Shown here: positions 1 to 5,692 of the stretch, piece by piece
Layout: the number at the start of each line of letters is the position of its first letter
Numbering within the stretch: position 1 is the stretch's first letter
Source of the DNA: JAAFIP01 sp043778205
Lineage (GTDB): Bacteria > Pseudomonadota > Gammaproteobacteria > Burkholderiales > Burkholderiaceae_C
Assembly: GCA_043778205.1 (NCBI GenBank)
Contig: JAYWGO010000094.1
Coordinates: 1-5,736, forward strand
Reading direction: 5' to 3'
Length of the DNA: 5,736 nucleotides
Notes under the pieces: generated by a model
Told to the model about the DNA's origin: nothing
The model's input: only the letters and a program-made list of their open reading frames with translations
Database searches by the model: none
Made by a program: the position numbers and the translations under genes

Positions 1-6
1 ATCTGG

Positions 7-43
7 AAAAAGGCGCGCGGTGCAAAAGCTAGCCTAGCGCGCC
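7..43 (-). terminator. Rho-independent terminator of the ribF-ileS-lspA operon
   Basis: Read on the minus strand, GGCGCGC (43-37) pairs perfectly with GCGCGCC (18-12). The 18-nt loop between them can add short inner pairs (GG/CC and GC/GC). Five T residues follow at once (complement of the A run at 7-11). A GC-rich stem followed by a U tract is the intrinsic terminator signature. On the plus strand the hairpin is followed by CTGATTT, so it is a poor terminator in that direction. It lies about 200 nt beyond the lspA stop and is the first good stop signal after it, so it most likely ends the operon transcript. It could instead end an unrecognised transcript starting within 44-241. Confidence 0.72.
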
Positions 44-241
44 CTGATTTCGTGCGTGTTTTTGGAAGATTTTGCAGCAAGGCCACACTCAAGCGGCGCG
101 AACGTACAAAAGCAAGGAAAGCAATCTTAAAAAGGCCCAAAGATAACCCAAAAACCAAGAATTTCAAGCCAAATAGCCCTGTGACCCAAGGAAATGCTGC
201 ACAAGCAGCTATTAATTTAAGAGTAACTACAACTGACAGTT
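44..241 (-). other. AT-rich 3' untranslated region after lspA
   Basis: About 200 bases lie between the lspA stop and the terminator. The stretch is clearly richer in A and T than the neighbouring genes and has runs such as AAAAAGG and CCAAAAACC on the plus strand. It contains one copy of the dispersed repeat (about 171-222). A plus-strand frame is open from the window edge through this stretch to 303, but its product is Lys/Arg-rich, resembles nothing I recognise, crosses the repeat and runs antisense into lspA, so I do not call it a gene. I see no tRNA or rRNA here. It is best read as a long 3' UTR; a small RNA cannot be excluded. Confidence 0.5.
171..222 (+). repeat. Dispersed intergenic repeat, copy 1
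   Basis: This copy shares an exact 18-base block (185-202) and a 9-base block AGCTATTAA (207-215) at the same spacing with the copy near 5655. It also shares 16 exact bases (198-213) with the inverted copy at 4859-4874. Short inverted ends are visible, AATAGC (172-177) and GCTATT (208-213). Inside is a hairpin, GCTGC (196-200) and GCAGC (205-209) around the loop ACAA. No coding potential is evident. It resembles a small interspersed element I recall from Comamonadaceae intergenic regions, which is memory rather than a search result. Confidence 0.72.
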
Positions 242-730
242 TCAACGCCCACGCCGCACCCGCAAAATCTCGTCCAGTATCAAACAGGCCGCCCCAATGG
301 TGATGCCGCTGTCGGCGATGTTAAATGCGGGGAAGTGCCAGCCCTTAACATGAAAGTCTAAAAAGTCCACCACATAGCCATGCTGCAAGCGGTCTAGCAC
401 ATTACCTACCGCGCCACCCAGTATGCAGGCCAGTGCAAAGGCAAACAGTTTTTGCCCTGCATGGGAGCGCAGCATCCACAAAATAAACACGGTGGCTACC
501 AAGCCAATAGCGGTAAAAAACCAGCGCTGCCAGCCGCCTGCGTCTGCCAGAAAGCTAAATGCTGCACCCGTATTGTGAGCGCGCACTACATTAAAAAAAC
601 TCAGCACATAGGTACTGTCCCCCAGCTTGTAGTAGCCCAAGATCAGCGTTTTAGTGAACTGGTCCGCCAAAAAAATAACCAAAGCCAAACCCAGCCAAGG
701 CCAAATAGAAGATTTACTGAATTTAGCCAT
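242..730 (-). CDS. lspA: Lipoprotein signal peptidase (signal peptidase II)
   Basis: This inner-membrane aspartyl protease removes the signal peptide from prolipoproteins after their lipobox cysteine has been diacylglyceryl-modified by Lgt. The product is 162 residues, a usual length for LspA. Visible motifs in order are DQFTK (23-27), NTGAAFS (53-59), GGAVGNVLDR (105-114) and FNIADS (136-141). The expected catalytic pair is D113 and D140. Four hydrophobic segments fit the known topology, at about 10-28, 68-88, 93-112 and 136-156. The start chosen is the ATG whose A is the last base of the ileS TAA, giving the protein start MAKFSK. A 16-residue extension with an upstream start is possible but would lie inside ileS and looks unlike LspA. 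Only a weak AGAAAG precedes the ATG, so translation is probably coupled to ileS termination. It is the last gene of the operon. Identification is secure. Confidence 0.97.
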   Translation of the reverse strand: MAKFSKSSIWPWLGLALVIFLADQFTKTLILGYYKLGDSTYVLSFFNVVRAHNTGAAFSFLADAGGWQRWFFTAIGLVATVFILWMLRSHAGQKLFAFALACILGGAVGNVLDRLQHGYVVDFLDFHVKGWHFPAFNIADSGITIGAACLILDEILRVRRGR

Positions 731-3654
731 TACGCATACTTTCTGTTTTCGTCGATGCCCGCCAAATTGCCCACGCAACGGCCGCAGATGGTGGGGTGGG
801 CGGGGTTAATGCCAATGTCGCTGCAGTAGTGCCAGCAGCGCTCGCATTTAACCTGCAAGGAGGCTTGCACTGCGGTAGACAGGGTGCCTCCTGCGGCCAA
901 AGTTACGGCGGAGGTGATGAAAACGAACTTTAGGTCTGCGCCCAGCGAGCTTAGCAGCGCAAAGTCGTCTGCAGGCACGGTAAGTACCACCTCAGCCTGC
1001 AGCGAGCTGCCTACTTTGCCGTCTGCACGCAAAGCTTCGATGTCTTTGTTCACCCCATCTCGGATCTCGCGGATACGGCTCCATTTGGCCACCAAGGCAG
1101 CGTCAGGTGCTGGCAGCTGGGCGTAGGTTTCGGTAAAGATGCTGCCGGTGGTGGACTTGCCAAAATCTTTCCAGGCTTCTTCGGCGGTGAAGCTTAAAAA
1201 CGGTGCCATCCAGCGCAGCATGGCGTGGGTGATGTGGTACAGCGCGGTTTGCGCGCTGCGCCTGGCATGCGATTTGGCTGCGGTGGTGTAGAGCCGGTCT
1301 TTGAGCACATCAAGGTAAAAGCCGCCCAGGTCTTCACTGCAGTACAGCTGCAGCTTGGCCACCACGGGGTGGAATTCGTACACCTTGTAGTGCGCAAGGA
1401 TGTCGGCCTGCAACTGTGCTGCGCGGCTAAGGGCGTAGCGGTCAATTTCTAGCAGCTCGTCCATGGGCACAGCATCTTTGGCGGCATCAAAGTCACTGAT
1501 GTTGGCCAGCAAAAATTTCAGCGTGTTGCGGATGCGGCGGTAGGTGTCCACCACGCGGGCTAAGATTTTGTCGTCGATGCTCAGGTCGCCTGAGTAGTCG
1601 GTGCTGGCGGCCCACAGGCGGATGATCTCCGCGCCCAGTTTGCTGCTGACTTCTTGTGGTGCCACCACGTTGCCCATGCTCTTGCTCATTTTGCGGCCTT
1701 GGCCGTCCACGGTAAAGCCGTGGGTGAGCAAGCCTCGGTAGGGCGCGCGGTCGTACATGGCACACGCCGTCAGCAGAGAGCTGTGGAACCAGCCGCGGTG
1801 CTGGTCGTGGCCTTCCAGGTACAGGTCGGCCTCGGGGCCGGGCGCACCCGTGCGTGGGTCAATCTCGGTATGCGCGTTGGGCGTGGAGCCGTCCAGCGCT
1901 TTGTGGCTGCCCTTGAGCACGGTGGTGTGGGTGGTGCCGGAGTCAAACCAGACTTCTAAAATGTCGGTGCTCTTGGTGTACTGCTCTGGCTGCAGCGCGC
2001 CCACTTTGGCAAACAGTTCGGCGGTGCTGGCTTTGCTCCAGGCTTCAATGCCGCCGGCTTGCACCATGCTGGCTGCCAGGTCGATCAGTTCGGGGGTTTG
2101 CGGGTGCAGCTCGCCGCTGTCAACATGCAAAAACAGCGGCAGCGGCACGCCCCAGCTGCGCTGGCGGCTGATGCACCAGTCAGGCCGGTGGGTGATCATG
2201 TCGCGCAGCCTGCCGCGCCCGTTTTCTGGGAAGAAGCTGGTCTGCTCAATCGCATCGAGCGCCAGCTGGCGCAGGGTCTTGGGGGCTTTGTCTTTGGTAA
2301 ACACGCCCACGGCACCTGCGCCGCCTGTCGATACGTCGCCGTCCATGCGCACAAACCACTGCGCTGCTGCGCGGTAGATCACCGGCGTTTTGTGCCGCCA
2401 GCAGTGCGGGTAGCTGTGCGTAATGTCGGTGGTGGCAAACAGGCGATTGTTCTCGCGCAGTGTATTGATCACCTCGGCGCAAGCTTTCCAAATGTTGAGC
2501 CCGCCAAACAATGGCAGTGCGTCTTCATAGCGGCCATTGCCTTGCACGGGGTTCAAAATATCGTCGTACTTCAGGCCGTGCGCCACGCAAGAGTTAAAGT
2601 CTTCTACGCCGTAGGCGGGCGAAGAGTGGACGATACCCGTGCCGTCGTCCGCCGTGGCATAGTCGGCCAAATAGACGGGTGCCAAGCGGTCATAGCCGGG
2701 GTGCACATGCGCCAGTGGGTGCTTGAAGTTGACCATGGCCAGCGATTTGCCCAGCGTGGTGGCGATGACTGTGCCGGTGAGTTTATAGCGCTCCAAGCAG
2801 GTGTCTACCAACGACTCGGCCAGCACCAGCAAGCCGCGCTCGGTGTCTACCAGGGCGTAGGCCAGGTCTGGGTTCAGGTTAAGCGCCTGGTTGGCCGGAA
2901 TCGTCCATGCGGTGGTGGTCCAGATGACGATAAAGGCTTCTTTGTCGATCTTTGCGCCACCAAATGCGGTGGACAACTTCTCAGGCTCAGCACATAAAAA
3001 TGCCACATCCAGTGTTTGTGACTTTTTGTCTGCGTATTCGATCTCAAACTCGGCCAATGACGAACCGCAGTCAAAGCACCAGTACACGGGCTTAAGGCCG
3101 CGGTACACAAAGCCGCGCTCCATCACGCGTTTGAAGGCGCGAATTTCATTGGCCTCGGTCTCAAAGTCCATCGTGCGGTAGGGCTTGTTCCACTGGCCCA
3201 GCACGCCCAGGCGTTTGAAATCCTGCATTTGCCCGGCGATTTGCTCGGTGGCAAAAGCGCGGCTTTTGGCTTGCATCTCATCGCGCGGTAGGTTACGCCC
3301 ATGTAACTTTTCGATGGCGTTCTCAATCGGCAATCCATGGCAGTCCCAGCCAGGAATGTACTGCGCGTCAAAGCCTTCTAGCTGGCGCGCTTTGACGATC
3401 ATGTCCTTCAAAATCTTGTTAACGGCATGGCCGATGTGGATGCTGCCGTTGGCATAGGGTGGGCCGTCGTGCAAGATGAACTTGGGTTTGCCCAAACGCG
3501 CATCGCGCAAAATTTTGTAGATGCCTTTGTCGTCCCATTCTTTCACCCAACCCGGCTCGCGTTTGGCTAAATCGCCGCGCATGGGGAAAGGGGTGTCGGG
3601 CAGGTTGAGGGTGGCGCGGTAGTCAACCGTGCTGGGGGCGGCTTGTTCGGTCAT
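730..3654 (-). CDS. ileS: Isoleucyl-tRNA synthetase
   Basis: This cytoplasmic class I synthetase charges tRNA-Ile with isoleucine using ATP and hydrolyses mischarged Val-tRNA-Ile. The product is 974 residues, slightly longer than the 938 of E. coli. The HIGH motif is at 73-76 and KMSKS at 655-659, both in the Rossmann catalytic core. The editing (CP1) domain shows WTTTAWTIPANQA (245-257) and GTGIVHSSPAYGVEDF (338-353), where D352 is the likely substrate-discriminating Asp. WFDSG (569-573) and HDQHRGWF (616-623) belong to the core. An anticodon-binding helical domain follows (about 700-870). The C-terminus has a zinc knuckle, C937/C940 and C957/C960, which together with the overall wording marks the common IleS1 type rather than the mupirocin-resistant IleS2 type. 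The ATG at 3654 gives the expected N-terminus (ATLNLPDTPFPM) but has no clear Shine-Dalgarno. ribF lies 105 bp upstream, and the stop overlaps the lspA start by one base. A Gly/Ala-rich segment at about 439-450 may be a small insertion. Confidence 0.98.
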   Translation of the reverse strand: MTEQAAPSTVDYRATLNLPDTPFPMRGDLAKREPGWVKEWDDKGIYKILRDARLGKPKFILHDGPPYANGSIHIGHAVNKILKDMIVKARQLEGFDAQYIPGWDCHGLPIENAIEKLHGRNLPRDEMQAKSRAFATEQIAGQMQDFKRLGVLGQWNKPYRTMDFETEANEIRAFKRVMERGFVYRGLKPVYWCFDCGSSLAEFEIEYADKKSQTLDVAFLCAEPEKLSTAFGGAKIDKEAFIVIWTTTAWTIPANQALNLNPDLAYALVDTERGLLVLAESLVDTCLERYKLTGTVIATTLGKSLAMVNFKHPLAHVHPGYDRLAPVYLADYATADDGTGIVHSSPAYGVEDFNSCVAHGLKYDDILNPVQGNGRYEDALPLFGGLNIWKACAEVINTLRENNRLFATTDITHSYPHCWRHKTPVIYRAAAQWFVRMDGDVSTGGAGAVGVFTKDKAPKTLRQLALDAIEQTSFFPENGRGRLRDMITHRPDWCISRQRSWGVPLPLFLHVDSGELHPQTPELIDLAASMVQAGGIEAWSKASTAELFAKVGALQPEQYTKSTDILEVWFDSGTTHTTVLKGSHKALDGSTPNAHTEIDPRTGAPGPEADLYLEGHDQHRGWFHSSLLTACAMYDRAPYRGLLTHGFTVDGQGRKMSKSMGNVVAPQEVSSKLGAEIIRLWAASTDYSGDLSIDDKILARVVDTYRRIRNTLKFLLANISDFDAAKDAVPMDELLEIDRYALSRAAQLQADILAHYKVYEFHPVVAKLQLYCSEDLGGFYLDVLKDRLYTTAAKSHARRSAQTALYHITHAMLRWMAPFLSFTAEEAWKDFGKSTTGSIFTETYAQLPAPDAALVAKWSRIREIRDGVNKDIEALRADGKVGSSLQAEVVLTVPADDFALLSSLGADLKFVFITSAVTLAAGGTLSTAVQASLQVKCERCWHYCSDIGINPAHPTICGRCVGNLAGIDENRKYA

Positions 3655-3759
3655 GGGTTACTTTGTGGATTTTGGCAATTATGCAGACTGCAAGGCACAC
3701 CCGCAGTGGGTGCAAACGTAGAAAGCGGGGCAGGTCAGGCGCAGGGAGCCTTTGCCCCC
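3655..3759 (-). other. ribF-ileS intergenic region with hairpins
   Basis: Directly after the ribF stop the transcript can form a stem, GGGGCA (3758-3753) with TGCCCC (3732-3727), containing an inner AGGC/GCCT pair (3751-3748 with 3740-3737). No U tract follows, so it is not a clear terminator. It may protect an mRNA end or partly attenuate ileS. A second small hairpin is CACCC/GGGTG around a 5-base loop (3698-3712). The minus-strand hexamer CATAAT (about 3683-3678) resembles a -10 box, but I find no convincing -35 box at the right distance. A separate ileS promoter is therefore possible but unproven. No gene is seen here. Confidence 0.4.
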
Positions 3760-4830
3760 TCAAATTCGCGGTATTTGCGCTGCTGCGCTGGCTGCAAAAA
3801 AGCTGCGCGCGTCCACGCAGTCTTGGGCAATGCCTTGGGTTAAGGCATCCAGACCGTCGTAGGTGAGTTCGTCGTGCAGTTTATGTAGCAATTCCACACG
3901 GGTGATTTTACCGTAGCCTGCGTTCAGGCCCAGGCCACTAGGCCAGTCTAGGCAATGGGTCTCCAGCAGCACCCGGCCACCGTTGATGTCGCTAGGGTCT
4001 AGCGATGGGCGAATGCCTAAATTGGCCACGCCCTGCAAGGGCTGGTCGCCCAGGCCATGCACCAGCACGGCAAAGATACCGCTGGCGGCAGGCTTCCACA
4101 CATGGGCACGGGACGAAAAGCGCAAATTCAGCGTGCGAAAGCCTTGCGGGTAGGCGCTAGAAATACCCAGCTCCCGCCCCAGTTTGCGCCCATGCACCAC
4201 GTGGCCGCTGATGCTGTACGGTCGGCCCAGCAGCTTGGCCGCGTCTTGCATGCGGCCTTGGGCCAGCGCAGCCCGCACCGCCGAGCTAGACACGCGCAGG
4301 CCGTGCACTTCATACGACTGCATGCGCGCTACGTCAAAGCCCTGGCGTTGCCCCGCAGCGTCTAAAAAAGCATAGTCGCCCGCCCGCTGCGCGCCAAAGC
4401 GAAAATCATCACCCACCAGCACATACTTGGCCCCTAAACGGTCTAGCAAAATCTCGTTGATAAAAGCCTGTGGTGACAAAGCCGCCAAAGCCGCGTTAAA
4501 AGGCAAAATAACCACACGGTCTACGCCGCAGCGCGCCAGCTCGGTCAGTTTGTCGCGCAGGGTGGCAATGCGTGCGGGTGCTAGGCTAGGCTGCGCTGCT
4601 CGGGCGGCAAAAAAATCGCGTGGGTGCGGCTCAAACGTAACCACGCAGCTGGGCACGTTGCGGTGCGCGGCCTCACTTTTTAGTAGCGCAATCATGGCCT
4701 GGTGGCCCCGGTGCACACCGTCAAAATTACCAATCGTAAGCGCGCAACCCAAGCTGGGTGCGGCTTGTGGCAGGCCCGCGCCAGTTAGCAGCAGATTTTT
4801 TGCGGCGCAGTAGCCTTTGTGCACTTGCAT
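3760..4830 (-). CDS. ribF: Bifunctional riboflavin kinase / FAD synthetase
   Basis: This soluble enzyme phosphorylates riboflavin to FMN and then adenylylates FMN to FAD. The product is 356 residues, longer than the 313 of E. coli RibF. The N-terminal FAD-synthetase half shows TIGNFDGVHRGHQ (32-44, with the HxGH nucleotidyltransferase signature H40-H43), FEPHP (66-70), VGDDFRFG (139-146) and RVSSSAVR (179-186). The C-terminal flavokinase half begins at GRPYSISGHVVHGRKLGRELG (202-222) and includes GVANLGIRPSLD (267-278) and RVLLETH (286-292), where E290 is the likely catalytic base. The usual GxPTxN motif is altered: after G222 come eight extra residues and then FRTLNL (231-236), so the proline is replaced by R232 while T233 and N235 remain. 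The ATG at 4830 is the first sensible start; no strong Shine-Dalgarno precedes it. It is the first gene of the minus-strand operon and diverges from the HNH gene. Nine CTAG tetramers make its base usage differ from ileS. Confidence 0.96.
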   Translation of the reverse strand: MQVHKGYCAAKNLLLTGAGLPQAAPSLGCALTIGNFDGVHRGHQAMIALLKSEAAHRNVPSCVVTFEPHPRDFFAARAAQPSLAPARIATLRDKLTELARCGVDRVVILPFNAALAALSPQAFINEILLDRLGAKYVLVGDDFRFGAQRAGDYAFLDAAGQRQGFDVARMQSYEVHGLRVSSSAVRAALAQGRMQDAAKLLGRPYSISGHVVHGRKLGRELGISSAYPQGFRTLNLRFSSRAHVWKPAASGIFAVLVHGLGDQPLQGVANLGIRPSLDPSDINGGRVLLETHCLDWPSGLGLNAGYGKITRVELLHKLHDELTYDGLDALTQGIAQDCVDARSFFAASAAAQIPRI

Positions 4831-4850
4831 GGGAAGTCAGTCTTTTCGGT

Positions 4851-4897
4851 ATCAATTCAATAGCTGCTTGTGCACTATTCTATTGGGCTACGCAGGG
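4851..4897 (-). repeat. Dispersed intergenic repeat, copy 3 (inverted)
   Basis: The core AATAGCTGCTTGTGCA (4859-4874) is the exact reverse complement of 198-213 in copy 1. The flank ATCAATTCAATAGCT matches the reverse complement of the right arm of copy 2 (AGCTATTAAATTGAT) with one mismatch. The other arm, TTGGGCTAC (4883-4891), corresponds to the CCCAA-containing arm of the other two copies. This copy lies in the likely 5' leader of ribF, downstream of its candidate promoter. The inner hairpin is weaker here than in copies 1 and 2. Confidence 0.68.
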
Positions 4898-4906
4898 TTA
4901 TTAGTC

Positions 4907-4935
4907 TTAAAAATGGCATCAAACTAGAGTATATT
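4907..4935 (+). promoter_or_regulatory. Candidate sigma-70 promoter for the HNH gene
   Basis: TTAAAA (4907-4912, 4 of 6 matches to TTGACA) lies 17 bp before TATATT (4930-4935, 5 of 6 matches to TATAAT). Transcription would start near 4942 and give a leader of about 125 nt containing the 4970-4998 hairpin. The match is moderate and the region is AT-rich, so chance is possible. Confidence 0.4.
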
Positions 4936-4957
4936 GTGGTTTGGCAGCAGATTTTAA
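4928..4957 (-). promoter_or_regulatory. Candidate sigma-70 promoter for the ribF-ileS-lspA operon
   Basis: On the minus strand TTAAAA (4957-4952) lies 18 bp before TATACT (4933-4928, 5 of 6 matches to TATAAT). Transcription would start near 4921 and give a ribF leader of about 90 nt that contains repeat copy 3. The -10 box overlaps the one proposed for the divergent HNH gene, so the two promoters could compete for polymerase. This rests on sequence matching alone. Confidence 0.38.
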
Positions 4958-4969
4958 AAGTTTGCCGCA

Positions 4970-4998
4970 GAGCAGAAGACTTTGCAAAAAGTCCGCTC
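4970..4998 (+). other. Hairpin in the HNH gene leader
   Basis: GACTTT (4978-4983) and AAAGTC (4988-4993) pair perfectly around the GNRA-type loop GCAA. After a small asymmetric internal loop the stem extends with GAGC (4970-4973) and GCTC (4995-4998), giving ten pairs. It lies between the candidate HNH promoter and the ribosome binding site, about 60 bases before GGAGG. No U tract follows directly, so it is not a standard terminator. A role in mRNA stability or regulation is a guess. Confidence 0.4.
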
Positions 4999-5055
4999 CA
5001 AGGTAGTCATCAGTGTGTTCTACGTGTCTTTTTTTAAAGTATTTTTTGAAAAAGC

Positions 5056-5060
5056 GGAGG
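5056..5060 (+). promoter_or_regulatory. Ribosome binding site GGAGG that decides the HNH start
   Basis: GGAGG sits six bases before the TTG at 5067. This is the strongest Shine-Dalgarno match in the window and selects this TTG over the in-frame GTG at 5013 and the TTG at 5076. Confidence 0.75.
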
Positions 5061-5066
5061 TTCCAT

Positions 5067-5624
5067 TTGAAGGTCTTGAAACTCTCAGCCCAAGGGCTGC
5101 CCCAGTCGTGGATCAGCCTAGAGCAAGCGGTCATTCACTACGCCGCTGCCGAGGTGCGCTGGGAGTCTGGCGGCGAGGTGGCGGTCTACCACGGCGGGCA
5201 CAATGCCACCACCGGGCTGCAGTCCATCATCACGGTTAACAGCATCATTGGCACCAAGGGCGTGCCCAATATCAACCCGTTTGACCTGCGCCCCGGCCTG
5301 ACCAACAGCAAATTGTTTTCCCGCGACCGCAATGTGTGTGCCTACTGCGGCAACCATTTTCATGAAGAAGACCTGACCCGCGAACACATTATTCCTTACG
5401 CGCAAAACGGCCAAGACATGTGGATGAACGTAGTGACCGCCTGCCGCCCTTGCAACCACCGCAAAAGCAGCCGCACACCAGAGCAAGCCCACATGCCCCT
5501 GCTGTACGCCCCCTACGTGCCCAGCCTGTGGGAAGACTTTATTTTGCGCAACCGCAAAATTCTGGCCGACCAAATGGAGTTTTTGACAGCGCACTTGCCC
5601 AAAACGTCACGGCTGTACGCTTAG
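5067..5624 (+). CDS. HNH endonuclease family protein, role unknown
   Basis: The protein (185 residues from the TTG start) has a zinc-binding HNH nuclease domain in its second half. C91/C94 (CAYC) and C126/C129 (CRPC) form the expected zinc-binding pairs. REHIIP (105-110) supplies the general-base H107, N121 lies in the MNVVTAC stretch, and CNHRK (129-133) supplies the third HNH residue, H131. All core residues appear intact, so it should bind a metal and could cut nucleic acid. Residues 1-85 (start MKVLKLSAQGLPQSW) belong to no domain I can name, and the tail (about 145-185) is rich in aromatic and charged residues. No signal peptide or membrane segment is seen. From memory, close relatives occur in many Burkholderiales genomes with the same N-terminus, which supports the TTG start. 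Base composition resembles the host genes. It stands alone, divergent from ribF, with no methyltransferase or immunity partner in view. The role could be DNA repair, restriction or host maintenance; the sequence does not say which. Confidence 0.9.
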   Translation: MKVLKLSAQGLPQSWISLEQAVIHYAAAEVRWESGGEVAVYHGGHNATTGLQSIITVNSIIGTKGVPNINPFDLRPGLTNSKLFSRDRNVCAYCGNHFHEEDLTREHIIPYAQNGQDMWMNVVTACRPCNHRKSSRTPEQAHMPLLYAPYVPSLWEDFILRNRKILADQMEFLTAHLPKTSRLYA

Positions 5625-5633
5625 GCGTTTTTT
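5617..5633 (+). terminator. Weak intrinsic terminator overlapping the HNH stop codon
   Basis: ACGC (5617-5620) and GCGT (5625-5628) pair around the loop TTAG, followed by five further T residues (5629-5633). The stop codon TAG lies across the loop and the first base of the right arm. A longer alternative pairs AAAACG (about 5601-5606) with CGTTTT (5626-5631). The stem is short, so termination may be inefficient. Confidence 0.35.
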
Positions 5634-5644
5634 GTAGGCGTTTT
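5622..5644 (+). repeat. Short tandem repeat spanning the HNH stop codon
   Basis: TAGGCGTTTT occurs at 5622-5631 and again at 5635-5644, a period of 13 bases. The first copy begins with the HNH stop codon. It may be a small slippage duplication. It leads directly into repeat copy 2. Confidence 0.6.
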
Positions 5645-5692
5645 AGGCCTATCGCCCAAGGAAATGCTGCACGGGTAGCTATTAAATTGATA
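5645..5692 (+). repeat. Dispersed intergenic repeat, copy 2
   Basis: The 18-base block at 5655-5672 is identical to 185-202 of copy 1, and AGCTATTAA (5677-5685) follows at the same spacing. The bases between differ (GGGT here, AAGC in copy 1), yet the inner hairpin survives as GCTGC (5666-5670) with GTAGC (5675-5679) through one G-U pair. This suggests the fold is maintained. The right arm AATTGATA (5684-5691) also matches copy 3. It lies just beyond the HNH gene, in opposite orientation to copy 3. Confidence 0.7.

Noticed and set aside
1..303. Plus-strand frame open from the window edge to 303, product Lys/Arg-rich
   Set aside because: It runs through the dispersed repeat and antisense into the lspA 3' end, shows no motif I recognise, and begins across the operon terminator. 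Another plus-strand frame stops at 35-37, so a different upstream gene could end there, but too little is visible to call.
731..778. Upstream start for lspA adding 16 residues
   Set aside because: The added residues lie inside ileS and are highly basic, unlike LspA N-termini. The TAATG overlap gives the expected start.
2059..2997. Long plus-strand frame antisense to ileS (312 codons)
   Set aside because: It is opposite the conserved ileS coding sequence, its product looks like no known protein, and long antisense frames are common in GC-rich genes.
4831..4930. FMN riboswitch in the ribF leader
   Set aside because: The leader is short and largely occupied by repeat copy 3, and I cannot find the conserved six-stem FMN element.
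5118..5594. Minus-strand frame antisense to the HNH gene (158 codons)
   Set aside because: The plus strand encodes a clear HNH domain. The antisense product has no recognisable domain.
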